Shown piece after piece: positions 45,975 to 55,819 of a stretch of DNA of 64,000 bases. This DNA comes from Phyto melanocephala (taxonomy: Eukaryota > Arthropoda > Insecta > Diptera > Rhinophoridae). Below the pieces are notes generated by a model. It saw nothing but the letters and a program-made list of their open reading frames with translations. It was not told where the DNA came from and ran no database searches. Position numbers and translations under genes: made by a program. Where the stretch lies: positions 135,314,533 through 135,378,532 of the forward strand of contig OW799233.1 of the NCBI GenBank assembly GCA_941918925.1, in the 5' to 3' direction. Position 1 is the stretch's first letter. Each line of letters begins with the position of its first letter.

Positions 45975-47784
45975 AAAGGGTATATATACGTTTGTCATTC
46001 CGTTTGTAATTTCTACAATTTTCATTTCCGACCCCATAAAGTGTATATTTTCTGAAAGCTTATGAATAGAGGAGTCGATTAAGCCCTGACCGTCTGCACG
46101 TCTGTCCGTGTGTTGGTTGAAATCAACTTTTAGAAGCAACTATATGTTCCTCAGATCTGTTTATGGTATCAATCTCTTGCAAATATCCAGAAATGAATTG
46201 CTATTGAAATTCGGCACAATCGCCCCATAACTTTCTGAGATATGAGCAAAAAACCACGACCACCTCGTTTTTTTCACAATTACAACAACAACCTACATAC
46301 ATATTGGTTAAAGTAAATGTGGCATCGGATTCCAGCTGAGCCAAAAAAATTTTATTTTATTTTATTTTATTTAATATATTATTTATATATTATTATTTTT
46401 TTATATTTTTTTTTTTTAATTTTTTTAAAAAAATTTTTAAAAAAATTTTTAAAATTTTTTTTGTAATTTTTTTTTTAATATATTTTTTTTTTTGTAATTT
46501 TTTTTGGTATTTTTTACGTATTTTATATGAGATGAATGGTGATACAAACAATTGTTATTGCATGACTACACGTTGTGAAGGGTATATAAGATTCGGCACG
46601 GCCGAATATAGCACTGTTACTTGTTTTTTCGCTCAATTTAATCGTCCAAATTTGCGGATAATCAGAAAAATCGTGTAAAAATTTGAGCTAACAGACACGG
46701 TAGGAGATGTGGAAACACTAGTGCATGCTCGTACAGCTTGTACTGCAGAAAATATTGCTGCTGTTCGCGATAGTGTGGCTGAACAGTCGTCCACCTCAAC
46801 TCGTCGTCGTACCCAACAATTGCAATTGACTCAAGAAATGACAACCGCGGATCAATTTTCGAAGAAAATCGTCTTCGGTGATGAGGCACATTTTCACCTC
46901 AGTGGATTCGTCAATAAGCAGAATTGCCGCATTTGGTTAAAAAATAATCCAAGAGTTATTATCGAAAAACCAATGCACCCCAAAGAGTGACTGTTTGGTG
47001 CGGTTTATGGGCTGGCAGCATCATCGGGCCGTATTTTTTCCACAATGAGGCTGATCAGGTAGTTACTGTGAGTGGTGTTCGCTATGATGATATAAAACTG
47101 TTTTGGCCAAAATTGGTTAATATGGATGTGAACAATATGTTGTTTCAACAGAACGGTGCCACCTACCGCACGGCTAACAAAACAACGACTCTTCTGCGCG
47201 ACAAATTCAATGACCGTGTTATCTGACGTGGTGGAGATGTCAATTGGCCGCCAAGATCATGTGATTTAAGACCGTTGGACTTCCTTCTTTGGGGTTATTT
47301 GAAAGAAAAGTTGTACGTCGATAAACCGGCAATAATTCAAGAGCTAATGGATGAGGTAATTCGGCGCATTAACGGCATAGAACCTCAATTATGCCTCAGT
47401 GTCATCGAAAATTCAGACTATCGGATGGAAGTGTGCCGCCGAGGTCGCGGCGGCCATTGGGCTAATATTTTGTTCGATACATAATTGAACCATGCCAATA
47501 TTATTATAATAAAAAGAAATGACAAAAATTTCCTAAATAATTTGTTATTTATTCACAATCAATTTCGGCCCTTAAAGTTTAACCACCCTTTATTTAGACA
47601 TTCTTTAATATTTGACAGATTTCTTTTGTGTTTTATTCGTAAAAATATTGAATAGTTTTCTATAAATAAATACATATGTACATACATCAAAATTTGCAGT
47701 TTTTAATATTATTTAGAATGTTTTCCCTAAAAATTAATTAATGTGTTTAATGCAATTTAAATCAGCCTCCAAATTTTTTACATT

Positions 47785-48995
47785 ATGCGTTATCTGCAAA
47801 CCGCACACAACATTGTCATTCCCGAAAATACTTTTCTTTGGACAGAAATTCAGAGGGAGTATGAAAAGTTGTTGAAGCGCCATAGTGAAATCGTAACGAA
47901 TAGTCCACATTTGTGTCAGTTGTCCAAACCGAAAAATTTAGAGACGGTTTTTCATGAAAAGCAAGATCATACAAGTTTTGTTAAGACTAGGAGTCAAACA
48001 GTAAATAAAACCGATCAAGCAGCACAGACGAGAATAGAACAATTGGCCTTTCCAAGTCCACGGTACCTAAATAATGCAAGAAATAAAATGCTGGTAATAA
48101 AATTTTATTATCATTACAGAAAACTGGCGCAACTTAAAAAACAAAAACCTTTTAAAAATTTCAAAAATTCTAGAAAATCCCAGATAAATCGTTTACATAG
48201 AAAGAGCTTGCTATCGGTCTATACATGCTTAATGAATGTCAAGCCGGAAGAGAAACCGTAAGTTTGACACATCAATGCTCGCTGGCACATATATTTCACA
48301 TTAAAGTAAATTCACAATTTTCAGACCAGAACCCAAACAATTAAATAAACAAACTGAAATTCAAATTATGGATAACTTGAAAAATTTAGCGAAACCTAAA
48401 CAAGATTTTTTAAAAGTAAAAAATAAAAAAACCCCTAAAGTTTCGAAAACTCGTATTCGTACACCAAATGAACAACGTATTAAAAAATTAAGTAAACCAA
48501 AAGAATACGCAGACCGTGGACCTAAAAAATGGGTACTTACAGAAACCTTAAAGCATTACAAACCTACTCCTAGGCTATGTGAATTAGCTAAACCAAAAAT
48601 AAATTCAGATAACGACATCGAAAGTGCGTTTAAAGTGCAACCAAACGCTTTAACATATCGCGGTAAAGAATATCGTAAAAAAACTTTTTTATAACTTTTT
48701 TAAATGTAATATTTTCTTATTTTTAATAGCAACTTTAAGAACACAACAATTATCAGAACCGCAAAAAATAAAAGTCAAAAGACGTAATGACAGTGAAATG
48801 GAAAATCCTTTTAAAATTAAATGTAGAGTTTTAAAGGCAAATGCAACAAATCGTACCAAAGAATTAGCCACACCAAAAGAGTATATTAAAACACAAACTA
48901 AGGAAAATCCGTATCACATTTCGAAAGCAGCTTTAAAGGCCAAAGCTTCTAAGCGCATTGAGGAACTGGCCCAACCTAAGTCATGTAGGAAGTAG
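47785..48995 (+). CDS. THEG-repeat sperm/testis protein (T2), 358 aa, three exons
   Basis: Exons 47785-48257, 48325-48662 and 48730-48995 join in phase to 1077 nt including the stop (donors GTAAGT and GTAAAG, acceptors TTCAG and AATAG). The protein is basic (many Lys) and carries about eight THEG-type repeats: QLSKPK, QLAFPS, NLAKPK, KLSKPKEY, ELAKPK, QLSEPQ, ELATPKEY and ELAQPK. The repeats in exons 2-3 match T1's last two exons closely (ENPYHISKAALKAKASKR against NDPYAISKAALNAKA). THEG family proteins are sperm/testis proteins associated with flagellar microtubules; that role is inherited from the family, not shown here. No signal peptide. AATAAA lies 31 bp after the stop. Confidence 0.85.
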
Positions 48996-49025
48996 TTCAT
49001 TTAGTCTTGCACTTATTTCAGTTGA

Positions 49026-49031
49026 AATAAA
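49026..49031 (+). terminator. Polyadenylation signal of T2
   Basis: AATAAA about 30 bp downstream of the T2 stop codon. Confidence 0.6.
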
Positions 49032-49034
49032 ATC

Positions 49035-49505
49035 CTTTGTTATAAGTATAAAACTAAAAAAAAATTCTTTATCTCATTATTTGCTGAAAATTTACAAAAT
49101 TTTTTTATAACACCATTATGGCGCATTCATTGTAATGTAATGGCAGTTCGGAAAATCTTTACGTAACTTTATACTCCATACACATACTTCAATTGTAATA
49201 GTATTAATGTTGTTTGACATACGTTTATATATATATACAAAATATCAGCTGGGTATTCATACCACATTATTAAAAGGATGTTAGCTAATATTTGTTGCAT
49301 AAATAAAAACGAAGGTGAAAGTCAATGCATAAGAAACCACCATGGTACAAGGAAACCATGGAAACAACTTTTAACATGAAAATATGTCATTAACATTAAT
49401 AAATAAAAAAAATCTAAACTGCCATTACAATATATATAACATGGTTTTCTTTTATAAATTTTCACTTTCTATTTGTAAATAGTTATTGTTAAATTAAAAA
49501 AATAA
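49035..49505. other. Intergenic, nothing recognised
   Basis: AT-rich flank between T2 and the Helitron. A short inverted pair CCATGGTACAAGGAAACCATGG is at 49340-49361. No gene. Confidence 0.4.
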
Positions 49506-50149
49506 TCTATATATATAAAAATCAATGTGTGTTTGTATGTTTGTTTGTGCTTTGTAGACGGTTAAACGGCTAGACCGATTTCCTTGAAATTTTCCCAGAA
49601 TCTTCCTGTATGTCTGGAAGGAACTATAGGCTATACTTTGGTTTGAAATTGTAAGTGGCGGGGTGCCACGCCCTATTAAAGAATAAGTATTAAATATTAT
49701 ATATCACGAAACTTAATGCAGCTAGAGTCTTCAAATTAAGTACGGTAAACTTTGGCATCCACACGAACATTTGGGTAAAAAATGGGCGGACTTGCAATAG
49801 TAGGCGTGGCCACATGAATTAAATACTAAAATTCGTATATTTGGAAAACGATATCGATTAGAGTAGTAAAATTTTGCAAGAGCAACTTTGACACCCAAAT
49901 GAACATTTAGACAAGAAATGGGTGCATTATCAATAGTGGGCATGGCACCTACCATATGAATTAAATACTAAAATTCGTATATTTGGAAAACGATATCGAT
50001 TAGAGTAGTAAAATTTTGCAAAAGCAACTTTGATATTCAAATAAATATTTATGGAAAAAATGGTTGCAGTAACAATAGTGGGCGTGGCACCTGCCATATG
50101 AATTAAATACTAAAATTTGGGGTGGCGAAGCACACCGGGTATTCGCTAG
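49506..50149 (+). mobile_element. Non-autonomous Helitron, 5' TC ... CTAG 3', between A and T
   Basis: It begins TCTATATATATAAAAATC and ends with a GCGAA...TTCGC stem and CTAG. The base before is A and the base after is T, the Helitron target. The 5' segment GACGGTTAAACGGCTAGACCG and the tail GAAGCACACCGGGTATTCG resemble insect Helitrons. The interior has two to three tandem units with CGATATCGATTAGAGTAGTA and ATAGTGGGCRTGGCACC. No Rep/helicase is encoded. Confidence 0.82.
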
Positions 50150-50154
50150 TTATA

Positions 50155-50605
50155 AATAAATTTAAATATAAATATTGTAGTAAATTTGGAGTGCTTTTAA
50201 GGTAAAACTCATAAAACAAATTGCAGTTTTTTAGTTAAAATCTATAAAAAAAAAAAACATTTTAACAACTTTACCGTTAATCACAATTACAAACTTGCTT
50301 GAAATATGTATATGTAAAAATGTGGTGTGATAATATCTCGTACCAGCTTTTTTCTTAACACGTAGTGAACTCTCTGCTTCCAGATTATAGAATAATTTGC
50401 TGCATACTGACTGAGCACCATTCCATATCATTATCAAATTATTATTCGAGAGCGATTGTCTCTCAACTATATATATCTCATAAGCCCTTTATTTTAACCA
50501 TAACTTAACTTTAGTAACTCTCAGGATCTGCTCTGCAATATCCCAGTCCATCTTTACCTGTTTTGCCATAGAACAAAACAAAATATTATTTAACTAAATA
50601 AAAGG
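50155..50605. other. Intergenic, nothing recognised
   Basis: AT-rich; a 68-codon minus ORF (50437-50231) has no recognisable family. Confidence 0.35.
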
Positions 50606-50607
50606 AA

Positions 50608-50815
50608 AACAAGTAATAGTGAAATATTCGGCCGTTCCGAATCTTATATACCCTTCACAACGTGTAGTCATGCAATAAAAATTGTTTGTATTACCATTCA
50701 TCTGATATAAAATACGTACATAGATACATGTAAAAAAACATACCATTGTACAATTATAATTGAGTTTACGTATGTATGTTTCTAAAAAAAAAAAAATATA
50801 TATTAAAACAAAAAA
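50608..50815 (-). mobile_element. DINE-1/INE-1-like element, family A, 3' part
   Basis: AACAAGTAATAGTGAAATATTCGG with stem-loop ATTCGGCCGTTCCGAAT, then TATACCCTTCACAACG and the first A-rich stretch, where a family B element begins (50816). Confidence 0.72.
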
Positions 50816-50960
50816 AACAAGTAAGAGCACTATATTCGGCTGTGCCGAATCTTTTATACCCACCACCAATTTTGTGTACATTTAAAGCACAATATTTATT
50901 ATTTTGTTAATCGCTATGGAATAATCTCTTTATAATAAAATATGTATCACTTTCTTTGTA

Positions 50961-51899
50961 GAGAATGGTTAAATTTTAAGGACCCATGTTGAAGGTGAAC
51001 TACACCTAGTCTTTAAATTTGTTTTCTGCATTTCATTCGACATTTCTCAATCTCAAACTTACTCAATTTGATCCGTGGAAAGATACGCAAATGAGCAACG
51101 CTTTAAAGTTATTCAGGTTTTTTATAAAAATGGGCGTTCAAATCAAAATGCATTTTGTGCATTTCGTAATTCTTTTCATCAATATAATATATATATAATT
51201 CTTAGTTCGTTGAATGGGAACCACTGCTGGTTTTTGCGATAGTGTGGCAAAAGAGCAGTCAAACTCGCCTCATCATCATGCCCAACATGCATCAACATTG
51301 TCATTGAAAATTTGGACCATCAGATAGAGGAGTGGCGGCAAGGATGGGGGGGGGCCATTTGGCCGATATTTTGTTAAATACATAATTAAACCATACAAAT
51401 ATTATAATTACAAAAAGAAATAATAATAATATTTATCCTAAATCCCAGCAAAAAAAATTGGAAGTAGTGCAAGGCGAATTACATTTACAAGACTTCTAAA
51501 TCAATTGTGTAAAAGCATTAGTTCTAAATGACTTCTTAACTGCAAAATAATTTGTCATAAATGATGTGCTTAAAACTGAATGCAACATCATGCAAAATAT
51601 CTTAAAGAATTTATGTAAACAAACAAATTTAACACATGAAATATCCGATACTTGTCACCAAATATGCATGAGTTCCATGCACTTATTAGAATGGAGTGCA
51701 GTTCATTAAAATATTCATGTAAACACATGATCGCCAATGACACGCTAATGTTAAAATCACTAGTGTTTTCACCTAAATTAAAGTACTTCATCATCAGTTG
51801 AACCCTTGCAAAATCACTTCTTTTTCATAGATTTTTTTGCTGGGAATAATTTGTGTTTTATTTAAATTAAACATCGGTCCTTAAAATTTAACCACCCTT
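50961..51899 (+). mobile_element. Internally deleted mariner in the DINE TA site, itself carrying a MITE
   Basis: Ends GAGAATGGTTAAATTTTAAG and CTTAAAATTTAACCACCCTT, TA at 50959-50960 and 51900-51901. It is a sister of the 12406 and 43747 copies. A G run of nine (51346-51354) stands where the sister copies have six G (44181-44186) and thirteen C (12544-12556, opposite strand). The MITE at 51444-51844 is inserted. Confidence 0.85.
51444..51844. mobile_element. 401-bp MITE with CCCAGCAAAAAAA ends and a 3-bp duplication
   Basis: Left CCCAGCAAAAAAAATTGGAA, right end complementary (TTTTTTTGCTGGG). AAT lies on each side (51441-51443 and 51845-51847). The uninterrupted sister sequence (12460-12475, minus strand) reads CCTAAATAATTTG, confirming the empty site. 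Superfamily not determined; 3-bp duplications occur in PIF/Harbinger and CACTA. Confidence 0.8.
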
Positions 51900-52986
51900 T
51901 ATAACTTCGATATGCTACTAAAATGCATTTGTAAATGTAGTCTTTCAATGAAAGTGGGCGTTAAAGTAGGCGTGTCAATTAAGTTTCTGCTAATAAATAC
52001 AACTTAGATTTTTCAATATAGTCCTTTATTTTCCCAAAAACTTTGTCATAAGAGAAATTACATGAATTTAAGAAAAACCGTTATATGGGAGGTAGGCGTT
52101 AAAGTAGGCGTGTCACCTAAACTTTTTGGCACAACAATTACATTGTTTAAAAGGATATAAGTAGCAAATTTGATCATCATACCTCTAATTTTTGTGGTTT
52201 TATGAGCTTTTAAATTTCATTAATGGTAGATTACGTGAAAAGTGGGCGTTATAGTAGGCGTGTCAAAGTTATTTCTGCGAATGAGTACAACTTAGGTGTT
52301 TCAATATAGCCCTTTATTATTCCAAAATCTTTATTAATAGAGAAATTATATGAATTTTGGGTAAAACGTTATATGGGAGGTGGGCGTAAAAGTGGGCGTG
52401 ACACCTAAATTTTCAGGCACAGTAATGACAATGCCTAGGGGGATATACGTAGCAAATTTTATCATCATACCTCTAATTTTGGTGGTTTTATGAGCTTTTA
52501 AATTTCATTAACGGTAGATAACGTGAAAAGTGGGCGTTATAGTAGGCGTGTCAAAGTTATTTTTGCGAATGAGTACAACTTAGGTGTTTCAATATAGCCC
52601 TTTATTATTCCAAAATCTTTATTAATAGAGAAATTATATGAATTTTGGGTAAAACGTTATATGGGAGGTGGGCGTAAAAGTGGGCGTGGCACCTTGATTT
52701 TCCGTTACAAAAAAGCGCTTCACCAAAAAGCAAAGTGTGCAAAATTTCAGAGTCGTAGATCCAATTTTGTTGCTTTTATGACGTTTTTGTTTTTAAATAT
52801 ACCGAAAAATACACTGTGCGGTATAAATTTTCATACATTTTGATCGATAACTCCTCTCCTAATGCATAGATTTAGATAATTTTCGGGAAAAATATTGTTT
52901 TTACTCAGGAAATATATATTCGAAGTTTCATGAGTCTGCGTTAATGCGTTTGGACACAATTCCATTTTATTCGATGTTTGAATCGA

Positions 52987-53460
52987 AATGAAATGGTATC
53001 AATCTCTTGGAAATATCCAGGAATGAATCGCTATTGAAATTCAGCACAATCGCCCCATAACTTTCTGAGATATGAGCAAAAAACCACGAGCACCTCGTTT
53101 TTTTTCACAATTACAACAACAACCTACATACATACATACTGGTTAAAGTAAACTTAGCATCGAATTCCAGCTGAGCCAAAAAAGTTTTATTTTTATTTAT
53201 TTAATATATTATTTATATTTTATTATTTTTTTTTAATTTTTAAAAAAAAAATTTTTTTAATTTTTTTTTAATTTTTTTTAATATATTTTTTAATTTTTTT
53301 TTTTTTATTTTTAATATATTTTTTTTTTCTAATTTTTTTTACATGTACGTACGTATTTTATATGAGATGAATGGTGATACAAACAATTGTTATTGCATGA
53401 CTACACGTTGTGAAGGGTATATAAGATTCGGCACGGCCGAATATAACACTGTTACTTGTT
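52987..53460 (+). mobile_element. DINE-1/INE-1-like element, family A, 5' truncated
   Basis: It starts abruptly at GGTATCAATCTCTTGGAAAT, has the GATATGAGCAAAAAACCACG block and the T-rich interior, and ends with GATTCGGCACGGCCGAAT and CTGTTACTTGTT. Confidence 0.78.
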
Positions 53461-53660
53461 GTTTTTAATATTTTTTTTTTAGAAACACATATGTACGTAA
53501 ACTCAATTTATAATTTTGCAATGGGACGTTTTTATATATGTGTGTTTTTTATTTCATATGAGATAATTGGTGACACAAACAATTGTTATTGCATTACTAC
53601 ACGATGTGAAGGGTATTATCAGATTCGGTACGGCCGCATATAGCACTCTTACTTGTTTTT
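53461..53660 (+). mobile_element. DINE-1/INE-1-like element, family A, 3' fragment
   Basis: AAACTCAATTTATAATTTTGC, GTGAAGGGTATTATCAGATTC and the stem-loop ATTCGGTACGGCCGCAT (mutated) with CTCTTACTTGTTTT. It lies directly after another 3' end. Confidence 0.7.
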
Positions 53661-53664
53661 AATA

Positions 53665-54060
53665 ATTTTATCCGCTTAAAAAACTCCTATCATAAAATTA
53701 TAAAATATTTATGTATGAATGTATTTATCAATAATTAAAAACAACGAAATTTTTTGCTTCAGCCGGGATTCCAAAACAGGTTCGCTCTAAACCTTATACC
53801 ACGTTTGTATGGATGTGTTGTGAAAACGAGGTGGTCGTAGTATTTGCCTTATATCTCAGTTGTTTGTGTACCGATGTACCGATGTCGAGAGACTTCAAAA
53901 AGTTGATTTCAAAATACACGCGGACAGACTGACATAGCTTAATCGACTACCCTATTCATAAGATTTCAGAAAATATATACTTTATGGGGTCGGAAATGAA
54001 AATTGTAGAAATTTCACACGGAATGACAAACCTATATATACCCTTTTTCAATGTGTTGTA
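53665..54060 (-). mobile_element. DINE-1/INE-1-like element, family A, fragment
   Basis: TTTGCTTCAGCCGGGATTCC, GAAAATATATACTTTATGGGG and CACACGGAATGACAAACC identify the family; the 3' stem-loop is missing and the 5' end fades at about 54050. Confidence 0.7.
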
Positions 54061-54369
54061 TGGTTATGATTTTAACATGTCTAATTTTAACCCTTAGCAG
54101 GTAAACATACGTTTTAGCTTTTAGCGATTTATATTAAATTACTCCTATGTATCACGAAAGCTCTATGTTTTGTAGGTGCAGAATAAACATTTTGATATTT
54201 TTTATGAAGTTTACCGTTTCTCATGACATCAATTCCGCTATTGTAACCCCTATGGAGTGGAGTTTTTTGGATACTTGTTAAGTGAAAATTAAAAAAATAG
54301 TAGTTCACCCCACTTTATTTTATAATATATATTATCTTACATCGAAGCTTAACCTATATTTCATGTTTT

Positions 54370-54740
54370 ACGCCATTTTTCCTTTTTGTTTCCGAAGCGA
54401 TCCTTGATTTTGAATTTTTACCTAGTTAACTGTATTCTACTAGTCAAGCCCTTTAATTTGATACCCATATTGATGGGGTTAAAAAAATTTGATCCGCCAT
54501 TTTGTTTTAGACGTCTTGGGTTTTACTATTTTTAACAATTTACAGTACTGGTCAAGCCCCTTTCATTTGATACCAATATTGAGGGGGTTCAAGAAGTTAC
54601 ATTTTAAAATACCAGATATGGCCTACATATAAATTTATTGCCCACCATTTTGTAGTGGCGGCCAACATAAATTTTAATTTTTTTATAGTGCTTATATTGC
54701 GCTAGTCAAGTCCTTTTAGATGATACCAATATTGACTTCT
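54370..54740. repeat. Dispersed repeat with three CTxGTCAAGCCC...TGATACC units
   Basis: Units containing TAGTCAAGCCCTTTAATTTG, GTCAAGCCCCTTTCATTTGA and TAGTCAAGTCCTTTTAGATG, each followed by ATACCxATATTGA, recur at about 120-130 bp intervals. A relative is at 37640-37690. Class unknown. Confidence 0.55.
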
Positions 54741-55620
54741 TCGGTTGTCTAGAAGCTAAAAAAATTTGATTTTCGTTTGTAAATTTTTGGAATATATATA
54801 TTTAAAAAAAATTTTTTTGCCTATAACTTTACCGATTAAAGCCCGCTTTATCCAAAAGTTTTCAAGAATATCTGTAGAGGCATATAATATCTATAAATAG
54901 TAGCAAAGGTACCTATAAATTATAAAATTTTAATTTTGGTGGTAAAAATATGGAAAAAAAAAACAGAGGCAGACATGTATATTTACTCATATCTCAGAAA
55001 GTTATGGGGCGATTTGCTAGTACATCATTTTATTAATTCGACCATCAAATACGTAAAACCAATTTATTCGTTATTTTAATCAGGGGAATTTACATTACTT
55101 TTCATTTTACAATCAGCTGCTCAACTGAAGTTACCTTATTAGCTTCACCTTCAATATAATAAAACAAAAGGTATTATTCAAGAATTGTGTTTATGAAGAT
55201 CGAATTGTGAAATAAGGGACTATTGATTCAACTTGGGAATGAAAATGATGTGGGCGACACTAAAGGTGCCTTTTTGCTTTTTTATTTTACGTTTTGTGTT
55301 TATACGTTTGAGAACATAGATTCTTAAAATTAGTGATAATTGATCCGAGATCGAGCTCTAAATGTTATTTACGGCAAAAAAATTACTGTTTCTCATTTTT
55401 ATGGCTTTTTTCTTTCTTTTTTGTAATTTTTATATTTAATATTTAAAGAATTCTAAAAGTACGTACTAAAAATTCACGTTGAATTTTAAGATTATAGTGA
55501 AGGACAGAATGTTATTTTTATAGTAATTTTTGCATTTTCTTAATTTATGAATCTAAAACTTTGAAACTCACATAGCCTTAGATAGAAAATATATCCCCGG
55601 TATATCCTTACTGCACTTTA
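54741..55620. other. Intergenic, no gene recognised
   Basis: A piece of family A-like sequence (CATATCTCAGAAAGTTATGG, about 54990) is the only recognisable element. Confidence 0.4.
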
Positions 55621-55819
55621 AATAAGATGGAAAAGCTTCAATTTCGCCTTATAATTTCTAAGCCAATTTAAAATATTTTTTTTAAATTAAATTACTTCAT
55701 AATTACTGCATTCACAAGGTGTCCTAAACACAAACGTTTTAAAATTATAACCTAAAAAAATATGACCGCTATGAACGACCCTTCATAAATAAGTGTGATG
55801 TATTAAATTAAAATCGCCG

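Larger units (their letters stand above)
43586..46624 (+). mobile_element. DINE-1/INE-1-like element, family A, split inside its 5' hairpin by a family B element
   Basis: TATACCCTTCACAGAGTG (43585-43602) is its first hairpin arm. The second arm AAGGGTATATATACG resumes at about 45976, after the family B element. The rest (ACCCCATAAAGTGTATATTTTC, a T-rich interior, stem-loop ATTCGGCACGGCCGAAT, CTGTTACTTGTTTT) runs to 46624. It is inserted in the T run of the mariner. Confidence 0.82.
43484..47484 (+). pseudogene. Mariner transposase, interrupted and mutated
   Basis: It starts ATGGAAAGATACACAATCG at 43484, with a stop after 13 codons, and is broken at 43585 by the DINE nest. After 46625 the frame gives 46709-46990 (FGDEAHFHLSGFVNKQNC, first Asp present), 46987-47226 (IIGPYFF; the second motif is QQNGATYRTA, Asp changed to Asn) and 47275-47484 (PLDFLLWGYLKE and the C-terminal RGRGGHWANILFDT). 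A stop separates the last two. It is dead, and the catalytic Asp-to-Asn change would disable it in any case. Confidence 0.88.
43372..47590 (+). mobile_element. Mariner (second DD41D-like lineage) split by a 3-kb nest of DINE elements
   Basis: The left end AAGGGTGGTTAATTTTTAAG is at 43372 and the right end TTAAAGTTTAACCACCCTT ends at 47590, with TA on both sides (43370-43371, 47591-47592). The two halves, 43372-43585 and 46625-47590, join without loss when compared with 8883-10121. The sequence between is a family A DINE holding a family B DINE holding a deleted mariner. Confidence 0.88.
50816..52984 (-). mobile_element. DINE-1/INE-1-like element, family B, with mariner MITE and a second MITE
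   Basis: The 3' stem-loop ATTCGGCTGTGCCGAAT lies at 50836-50852. Three GTGGGCG blocks occur at 51955-52700, and homology runs to ATTTTATTCGATGTTTGAA at about 52984; the 5' third is missing. The TA site holds a mariner derivative (50961-51899). Confidence 0.82.
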
